From Methanosarcinales archaeon (GTDB lineage Archaea > Halobacteriota > Methanosarcinia > Methanosarcinales > Methanogasteraceae), in assembly GCA_030605805.1 (NCBI GenBank), contig JAUWHQ010000016.1, positions 1 through 12,950 on the forward strand: a stretch of 12,950 bases of DNA, read 5' to 3'. The notes under the pieces were generated by a model that made no database searches, was not told the DNA's origin, and worked only from the letters and a program-made list of their open reading frames with translations. Positions 8,024-12,950 of this stretch are shown in pieces. The position numbers were made by a program, and so were the translations under genes. Numbering within the stretch: position 1 is the first letter of the stretch; each line of letters starts with the position of its first letter.

Positions 8024-8035
8024 TTATAGTAAATT
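8024..8035 (+). promoter_or_regulatory. TATA-like box for the cbiE-pheA gene
   Basis: TTATAGTAAATT lies in the spacer divergent from treT. With the usual archaeal spacing, transcription would start near 8050. That favours the ATG at 8125 or 8077 over the GTG at 8050, which would be leaderless. The 252-nt region 7873-8124 otherwise holds no recognised element except the palindrome at 8032. Confidence 0.4.
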
Positions 8036-8044
8036 GTTACAATT
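8032..8044. promoter_or_regulatory. Perfect 13-nt palindrome, possible operator
   Basis: AATTGT-T-ACAATT is a perfect 6-bp inverted repeat around one base. It overlaps the end of the TATA-like box and lies just before the predicted transcript start of the fusion gene, where archaeal repressors typically bind. The short, AT-rich sequence could arise by chance. Confidence 0.3.
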
Positions 8045-8124
8045 GTTGGGTGGAAGCGGGGGTGTTTCCGAGCCCCATGGATTTACCAATTCGTTTAATA
8101 CCACCGCCGCATAAAAACACCACG

Positions 8125-9534
8125 ATGAAGATCGTAGGCGTTGGCGCAGGCAGAAATCTGCTGACATCAGAGGCAATCGATGCAATTGAGAGCGCATCCG
8201 TGATCTACGGGTCAAAACGTGCGATTGAGCTGGTAAGCGACCATATCCAGAGCGTTTGCCGCGAGATCAAGGATTATTCCGGAATATCGGAACTACCTGA
8301 CGATGCAGTGGTGCTGTCAACCGGCGATCCCATGATATCAGGTCTCGGGCGGTTCGCAAAACCGGGTGACACGGTCATTCCGGGCATATCCTCGATGCAG
8401 GTTGCGTGTGCAAGGCTCGGAATCGAGCAGACAGAGATTGCGGCGATCACAGCGCACGCACGCAACATCGACCGCGCCATGCAAACGATCCTTCGCGAAC
8501 TAAAACTCGGCAAAACCGTGTTCGTTCTCCCTGACGCACGGTTCGATCTGCATGAAATCTCCGAATTCTTGCTGGATCATGGATTTTCGATCCCTATTGC
8601 GGTATGCGAACAACTGGCATACCCTGGCGAGCGCATCGTGGTTGGCACGACTGGAAATCCCCCTGACGCCAAATCCGATCTCTTCTCGGTCATGATCGGC
8701 AGCGCAATCACTCATGGTGATCGTAAAACAGCGATCGGGGTTCTTGGACCGGAAGGGACATTTAGCGAGCAGGCAGCAAAGAGATGGATCGGCTATTCAC
8801 CATCAGAGCTCAGATACTTCGATGATATCGACGAGGTCATATCCTCTGTTGGAACCAGCATCGATCTCGGCGTTGTTCCAATTGAAAACTCGCTTGAAGG
8901 ATCGATCGGACTGACGCTTGATGCGCTGCTGAGATATCCTGTAGCCATCATCGGAGAGATCGTTTTAGCGATACAACACTGTCTGCTCGCAAAGAGCGGT
9001 GCCATCCACACAATCATGTCGCACCCGCAGGCTATCGCACAGTGCAGGCGCTTTCTTGAGGCAAATTACGGAAATGCGGACATTCAGGTGACTGCGAGCA
9101 CCGCACATGCAGCAAAACTTGCATCTGCGCAGGATGGGGTCGCAGCGATCGCTCCGGCAGAAACTGCCGAGAAATACGGGCTGGAGATCGTCTCTGCGAA
9201 CATACAGAACGTCGATGAGAATTATACAAGATTTATCGTGCTCGGAACCGATGCGGACATGCCGGCGCCGACCGGACATGATAAGACCTCCATCATCGTG
9301 GACCTGCGCAAAGACCGACCCGGCGCGCTCTATGAACTGCTCGGCGAGTTCGCATCACGGGACATCAATCTCACAAAGATCGAGTCGTGCCCAACCAAGA
9401 AGGCTCTCGGAGATTATCTCTTTTACATCGATTTTCAGGGGCATATCCATGACGAGCTGATCTGTGATGCCATAAAATCGATCGAGGGGATGGTTGCGAT
9501 GCTCAAGGTGCTGGGATCGTACCGTATGGCGTAG
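8125..9534 (+). CDS. Fusion of cobalt-precorrin-7 (C5)-methyltransferase (CbiE) and prephenate dehydratase with ACT domain (PheA)
   Basis: One uninterrupted 469-residue frame. Residues 1 to about 195 are CbiE, an S-adenosylmethionine-dependent methylase of anaerobic cobamide synthesis: VGVGAGRNLLT at the start, STGDPMISGLG (65-75) and PGISSMQVACARLG (86-99). After a linker of only some six residues, 203-374 are prephenate dehydratase: IGVLGPEGTFSEQAA, VPIENSLEGSIG (251-262), the SHPQA segment (299-303) and the catalytic TRF motif (368-370). Residues about 388-469 are the regulatory ACT domain, with GALYELLGEFA; the usual phenylalanine-binding ESRP reads ESCP (420-423). PheA makes phenylpyruvate from prephenate for phenylalanine. 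ATG at 8125 gives a standard CbiE N-terminus; GTG 8050 and ATG 8077 are in-frame alternatives. No clear ribosome binding site precedes 8125. The only plausible internal start for PheA, Met190 (8692), also lacks one. Confidence 0.88.
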   Translation: MKIVGVGAGRNLLTSEAIDAIESASVIYGSKRAIELVSDHIQSVCREIKDYSGISELPDDAVVLSTGDPMISGLGRFAKPGDTVIPGISSMQVACARLGIEQTEIAAITAHARNIDRAMQTILRELKLGKTVFVLPDARFDLHEISEFLLDHGFSIPIAVCEQLAYPGERIVVGTTGNPPDAKSDLFSVMIGSAITHGDRKTAIGVLGPEGTFSEQAAKRWIGYSPSELRYFDDIDEVISSVGTSIDLGVVPIENSLEGSIGLTLDALLRYPVAIIGEIVLAIQHCLLAKSGAIHTIMSHPQAIAQCRRFLEANYGNADIQVTASTAHAAKLASAQDGVAAIAPAETAEKYGLEIVSANIQNVDENYTRFIVLGTDADMPAPTGHDKTSIIVDLRKDRPGALYELLGEFASRDINLTKIESCPTKKALGDYLFYIDFQGHIHDELICDAIKSIEGMVAMLKVLGSYRMA

Positions 9535-9617
9535 ACAGTAGACGAAACGCCGAAATCGCCGGGCAACGTCCCCTGATCTCGCGGCAGCCCTGGTTTTTGG
9601 ATGGTGCCGGTGAAGAG

Positions 9618-9625
9618 TTATACAA
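9618..9625 (+). promoter_or_regulatory. TATA-like box before the GGCT-like gene
   Basis: TTATACAA in the spacer after cbiE-pheA would place a transcript start near 9645, just ahead of the ATG at 9665. It suggests separate transcription from the fusion gene. Sequence and position are the only support. Confidence 0.3.
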
Positions 9626-9664
9626 GTGGATGGTAAGTGGATGGCGATACACAAACGATCGAAT

Positions 9665-10282
9665 ATGACAAAACGGGCGAGTACTGCTGCGAACTGGTGG
9701 CAATCCCGGGAGATGCGACCGTATCTGGTCAAATCCATCTCCCGGTTCAACGAGGCAAGAGTTTACAGTGATGAGAATGCCGAAATCAAGGCTTGCGAAA
9801 CGATCCTTGATGGACTGGACGCGCTGCGGGCAGGACTGCTCGACGAATTGGTGGTGGCGGTAGAAGATGATCAGGCTGTTCACAGGATTGATCTGCCGTT
9901 TTTGTGGGGATTGATAGAACGGCTATTTGATTATCCGGTGAACCGGCTGGCGATTTACGGTACATTGAGACGAGGCTGGGCTAATCACAGAATCATCGAG
10001 CATATCGCGGGAGAATGGACCGAAGGGTTCGTACGCGGGTGTATTGAAGAATATTATGGATTTCCGTTCTTTGTCTGGGATGAGGGAGGGGATAAGATCC
10101 CTGTCGAAGTGTTGAGTTCTTCCGAATTGTGCGAATCGTGGGAGAGAATCGACCGATTCGAAGGGGTCTGGTACCATAGAAACCTGATACCGGTGCACGA
10201 TTCTGCTGATAACCTTCTTTTCATCGCTAATATCTATTGTAAATCCGGCATGATGTGCAATCCGGATTTATTGCATCGATAA
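9665..10282 (+). CDS. Gamma-glutamylcyclotransferase-like (AIG2-like) domain protein
   Basis: A 205-residue protein with two parts. Residues about 94-195 form a GGCT-like fold: LAIYGTLRRGWANH carries the YGTLRRG substrate loop (98-104), IPVEVL supplies the acidic residue where the family has its catalytic glutamate (E148), and IDRFEGVWYHRNLIPV matches the D-x-F-E-G-x-x-Y-x-R signature. Family members cyclise gamma-glutamyl amines or peptides, but many are uncharacterised, so the substrate is unknown. Residues 1-90 are a helical extension (ANWWQSREMRPYL...) that I do not recognise. GTG 9626 and ATG 9641 are alternative in-frame starts; 9665 is preferred because a TATA-like box at 9618 predicts a transcript start near 9645. 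It stands alone between cbiE-pheA and the TPR gene. Confidence 0.75.
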   Translation: MTKRASTAANWWQSREMRPYLVKSISRFNEARVYSDENAEIKACETILDGLDALRAGLLDELVVAVEDDQAVHRIDLPFLWGLIERLFDYPVNRLAIYGTLRRGWANHRIIEHIAGEWTEGFVRGCIEEYYGFPFFVWDEGGDKIPVEVLSSSELCESWERIDRFEGVWYHRNLIPVHDSADNLLFIANIYCKSGMMCNPDLLHR

Positions 10283-10302
10283 TGGCGGAAATCAAAACGT
10301 GC

Positions 10303-10370
10303 TCGGATAAGTTGTGATGGACGATTCTTCTCTGTTAATATTTGGGTATATTTCGTCTGTCGCTTATCCG
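10303..10370. promoter_or_regulatory. Promoter region of the TPR-U32 operon, bracketed by an inverted repeat
   Basis: The 180-nt spacer contains TATA-like sequences GTTAATATTTG (10334-10344) and GGTATATTT (10346-10353 region), predicting a start near 10365-10380. CGGATAAG (10303-10310) and CTTATCCG (10363-10370) form an 8-bp inverted repeat with a 52-nt gap around both boxes. This could be a pair of regulator half-sites or an RNA stem end. A smaller hairpin CCGAC-GG-GTCGG sits at 10441-10452. Confidence 0.35.
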
Positions 10371-10462
10371 GAACGCATGCCCGGGGACAGGAAAGACTAA
10401 AATAACCAGAGATCACAGCAGACAATCAGACAACCGTCCACCGACGGGTCGGCGATGCAATA

Positions 10463-11350
10463 ATGAAACAATTCACGAAATGCCCGGTTTGCGGTGTAAG
10501 TGTCAAGACTGAGAATATGTCAGAGCATACCAGGAAAGCTCATGCCACAGATACCGTGGGGCGCCTTGATTCGGGAGATGATACGAGGCACCCGATCACG
10601 ACCATGACGAAGATGGATATGGCGGCATGCGATAAAATTTTTGATAAAGGTGCACGATTCGTGGAACGTAAGAAATTTAAAAAGGCGATCAAGACCCTTA
10701 AAAAAATCCCGGAAGACTATACTGATATTTCTGATGTTTACACGCTTATGGCTCTTTCTTATATGGGATTGGAACGTTTTGATGATGCCGCGATCTATTT
10801 TGAGAAGGCTGCAAACGCCGCACCATGGGACTGGCAGCACTGGTCTAATTTAGCAAATTCGCATCTCATATTTGGAAGAATATCAAAGGCAAAAAAATGT
10901 CTGGATAAGGTGAATGAGGTAGGATATCCTTCCGACGGAAAAGATACGGTGAATAAACTGAGAGAGGGTATTGCAGAATTTCTGGATGCCGCGCTCTCTG
11001 ATAAACCCCATCTCCACGCTGATACATACCTTGCACTCGAAGATCGGTTCTATACGGGACTTGCGTACATGGATGACCGGGACTGGGATTCGGCGATTCG
11101 GGAGTTTGAGTACATCGCAAGCATTGATCCGGCATCAGAGAAAGCTTATGGCAGTCTCGGAATTGTTCATCTCTTCAAGGGTGAATTTGATGAAGCAGAG
11201 AAGTGTTTCAACAGAGCACTCGAGATTAACCCTGAATACACCCCTGCTTCAGTAAATGTCAGGGCGCTGGATAAAATACGGAAGAAAGCGGCGAAAGATC
11301 CTGATTATCTGAAAAAATTGGAGGGTCGGCTTATAGGAGGACATTTCTGA
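10463..11350 (+). CDS. Zinc-finger (C2H2-like) and tetratricopeptide-repeat protein
   Basis: A 295-residue soluble protein. The N-terminus carries a Cys-x2-Cys-x11-His-x4-His metal site (C7, C10, H22, H27) with CPVCG and HTRKAH, typical of small zinc fingers. A roughly 25-residue polar linker follows, then about five TPR units (near 54-84, 89-121, 122-155, 194-226 and 227-260; for example SDVYTLMALSYMGLERFDDA and KAYGSLGIVHLFKGEFDEAE). The tail AKDPDYLKKLEGRL resembles the capping helix common in archaeal TPR proteins. TPRs bind partner proteins, so an adaptor or chaperone role is likely, with the finger adding a protein or nucleic-acid contact. It overlaps no gene but lies 2 nt from the UbiU-like gene, whose GGAGG sits within its last codons. 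That tight packing suggests it serves the U32 pair; this is inference. Confidence 0.82.
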   Translation: MKQFTKCPVCGVSVKTENMSEHTRKAHATDTVGRLDSGDDTRHPITTMTKMDMAACDKIFDKGARFVERKKFKKAIKTLKKIPEDYTDISDVYTLMALSYMGLERFDDAAIYFEKAANAAPWDWQHWSNLANSHLIFGRISKAKKCLDKVNEVGYPSDGKDTVNKLREGIAEFLDAALSDKPHLHADTYLALEDRFYTGLAYMDDRDWDSAIREFEYIASIDPASEKAYGSLGIVHLFKGEFDEAEKCFNRALEINPEYTPASVNVRALDKIRKKAAKDPDYLKKLEGRLIGGHF

Positions 11351-11352
11351 TT

Positions 11353-12276
11353 ATGTGCCCCGGAAAGATGAATCTCATGGCGCCGGCAGATTCATTCGAG
11401 ACCGCTCTTCGCGTAATCGATGCAGGCGCAGACGAGATATATCTGGGACTTGAGAACCGGAATTTCGTGAATCTGAACCTATCCGGGCGTGGTCGTGGCT
11501 GCAACGTACCTATGTTATCAGAACTCGAAAAAATCATCGAGTTCGCCCATGAGAGGGGAGTTCAGGTCGATTACGCCGTAAACACGCCGTTTCTTAGCGA
11601 TGAACTCGAGGAGATGTTCGTATCACACGTAATGGCGGGCGTGGATGCCGGCGTGGACGCATTGATCGTCGGCGAACCCGGTGCGATGCAACTGATCAGG
11701 GAACTCGGCATAAAACTCCCGGTCCATGCGAGCGTGCTTTTGAACACGTTTAACATCGGGCAGATCGAACTCTTGAAGAGTCTGGGCGCAAGCAAGATCG
11801 TTTTACCGTTTAAGATGGAGCTTGACGAGATCAGAGCACTCGCAGGAAGCGGCGTCGATCTTGAGATCTTCGGGCAGTTCGGTTGTTCGAATATCAACGG
11901 CACATGCCACCTCATCCACAGCGCGGGCGAGAGTATTAACCTCGGGCTTCCATGCCGTGCGAACTATATGGTAGGCGGCAGGGTGCAGCGGGTGCACCCG
12001 ATCCTTGATGCGGGCACAGACTGCTCGCTCTGCAGCATCCCTGACCTGATCGAGATCGGGGTGAGCGCATTAAAGATCGTTGGAAGGGGCATGAACCCTG
12101 AGATGATCGGATCGATCGTGCGGATTTACCGGATGTGCATCGATCTCGCGCTCGATGGGGGCGATAGCGGCGCGATCAAGGATTACGCGCTCGCAAAGGA
12201 GCCTTTCTGGCAGTTGCTTTGCGTTCAGAAGAGATGCAAGTATCTTAAGACACCTATTGCCGATTCGTTTGTGTGA
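11353..12276 (+). CDS. U32 family protein, UbiU-like putative iron-sulfur hydroxylase subunit
   Basis: A 307-residue U32 protein: MAPADSFETALRVIDAGADE and IYLGL at the start, a YAVNTPF strand, and the cysteine-rich centre EIFGQFGCSNINGTCHL. Cysteines C178, C185, C201 and C224/C227 give C-x6-C-x15-C then a later Cys; E. coli UbiU has C-x6-C-x16-C plus a distal Cys that bind a 4Fe-4S cluster. Although named a peptidase family, its studied members TrhP, RlhA and UbiUV are oxygen-independent hydroxylases of tRNA, rRNA or quinone precursors. The neighbouring UbiV-like gene supports a heterodimer. The substrate here is unknown, since archaea do not make ubiquinone. ATG 11353 follows GGAGG by a long 12 nt; ATG 11368 (MNLMAPADS) is a possible alternative. 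Confidence 0.85.
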   Translation: MCPGKMNLMAPADSFETALRVIDAGADEIYLGLENRNFVNLNLSGRGRGCNVPMLSELEKIIEFAHERGVQVDYAVNTPFLSDELEEMFVSHVMAGVDAGVDALIVGEPGAMQLIRELGIKLPVHASVLLNTFNIGQIELLKSLGASKIVLPFKMELDEIRALAGSGVDLEIFGQFGCSNINGTCHLIHSAGESINLGLPCRANYMVGGRVQRVHPILDAGTDCSLCSIPDLIEIGVSALKIVGRGMNPEMIGSIVRIYRMCIDLALDGGDSGAIKDYALAKEPFWQLLCVQKRCKYLKTPIADSFV

Positions 12277-12281
12277 TATTC

Positions 12282-12950
12282 ATGATTGAACTGAGGACAT
12301 CCAATTATTCAAGGATCGACGAAATCGTCGGGATGATCGACGATGCCGGCGGCAGTGTGGGTGCGGGTATGGACGCAGATATTAGAATCGGGCTTGGAAG
12401 CGAGGGGTGTGTCCACAAGCTGCCGCCGGCAGGGGAGGTTGTGCGAGCAGCAGGTCTCGATTGCGTCGGCGGCGTAACGCTGGTCACTCCGATAACACCT
12501 CAGAAGCATTTTGACCGGGTATGTGCATACATCCGGGAAGTAACAGGGGAAGTGGCTGATCTCGGCATCAGAAACTTCCGCACCGTCGTAAACGATCTCG
12601 GAATTCTCTATTCATGCGATCTCGAGAACCCTGTTGCCGGAAGGGGCATCGTGCATACCTCAGAAGCCTGTCCGTGGGTGGATCACCTACTGCGCAGCGA
12701 AAGCGATTACGTGCGGGATGCATATCTCCAGACCAATCTCAACTATTCGAGAACTTATGCACTCCTAAAGGAGATGGGCATCGCTGGAATCGAGACCGAT
12801 CTGCTCCCGAGAACCATTGCTGCGGCAAAGAGACTGGACACTTTAGTGTATGCGCATTTCGGGTACGCGGTGGTCGCTTATGCACGGAGCTGCCACACAG
12901 CCCGGTTTCATCAGAAGACGCCGCCAGCGTGCGTAGACCTCTGCAACTTG
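12282..12950 (+). CDS. U32 family protein, UbiV-like (3' end outside window)
   Basis: An open frame from ATG 12282, 5 nt after the UbiU-like stop, runs 223 codons to the window edge without a stop. Overall layout follows UbiV: an early cysteine (C43, in EGCVHK) and a late RSCHTARFHQK segment followed by PPACVDLC. The late cysteines are spaced C-x12-C-x3-C, exactly as I recall for the cluster ligands C180, C193 and C197 of E. coli UbiV, where C39 is the fourth ligand; even the ARCFTAR context is nearly kept. UbiV is about 295 residues, so roughly 70 are missing here. With the preceding gene it should form an iron-sulfur heterodimer. Other cysteines (C60, C80, C110, C129) are not part of that pattern. 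Confidence 0.82.
   Translation, partial: MIELRTSNYSRIDEIVGMIDDAGGSVGAGMDADIRIGLGSEGCVHKLPPAGEVVRAAGLDCVGGVTLVTPITPQKHFDRVCAYIREVTGEVADLGIRNFRTVVNDLGILYSCDLENPVAGRGIVHTSEACPWVDHLLRSESDYVRDAYLQTNLNYSRTYALLKEMGIAGIETDLLPRTIAAAKRLDTLVYAHFGYAVVAYARSCHTARFHQKTPPACVDLCNL

Noticed and set aside
7873..8049. Riboswitch in the spacer between treT and cbiE-pheA
   Set aside because: A cobalamin riboswitch was considered because of cbiE, but I see no B12-box-like sequence or long conserved stem arrangement.
8050..8124. 25-codon N-terminal extension of the CbiE part from GTG 8050
   Set aside because: It is proline-rich, lies at the predicted transcript start and precedes a standard CbiE N-terminus at 8125.
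11353..12276. Secreted peptidase, as the U32 name suggests
   Set aside because: There is no signal peptide, and the cysteine pattern fits iron-sulfur hydroxylase subunits of this family better than a protease.

Overview
The window reads as chromosomal DNA from a euryarchaeal-type archaeon. The signs are a DUF366 protein (a family I know mainly from archaea), a TreT-type trehalose synthase, a small archaeal-style CbiE, an archaeal double-domain TadC/ArlJ-like membrane protein, TATA-like boxes at plausible promoter distances and oligo-T stretches after genes. A methanogen, ANME or related anaerobic Halobacteriota lineage fits best, but nothing here fixes the genus. No rRNA, tRNA, CRISPR array, integrase or transposase is visible.

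Layout. Positions 1-160 hold a hairpin-forming inverted repeat behind a minus-strand operon. That operon (5460 to 161) encodes a roughly 877-residue coiled-coil protein followed, 14 nt later, by an 883-residue protein with two type II secretion F (TadC/ArlJ) domains. Both proteins carry recent in-frame tandem duplications of about 65 residues, and no secretion ATPase accompanies them. A compact two-way promoter separates this operon from a plus-strand DUF366 gene (to 6160). After a 286-nt convergent spacer, a minus-strand unit carries a 45-codon small ORF overlapping treT (trehalose synthase).

From 8125 onward everything is on the plus strand. First comes a single reading frame that joins cobalt-precorrin-7 methyltransferase (CbiE) to prephenate dehydratase plus ACT domain (PheA). 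Next is a gamma-glutamylcyclotransferase-like protein. Last is a tight operon of a zinc-finger/TPR protein and two U32-family proteins whose cysteine patterns match the UbiU/UbiV pair of iron-sulfur, oxygen-independent hydroxylases; the UbiV-like gene runs off the window end.

How they may work together. The first operon looks like a membrane platform with a cytoplasmic coiled-coil partner. treT makes a compatible solute. The CbiE-PheA fusion ties cobamide synthesis to phenylalanine synthesis in one polypeptide. The downstream U32 pair belongs to a family whose studied members need prephenate, the substrate of PheA, as hydroxyl donor. The CbiE-PheA fusion and the archaeal UbiU/UbiV-like operon with a zinc-finger TPR protein are the most unusual content.
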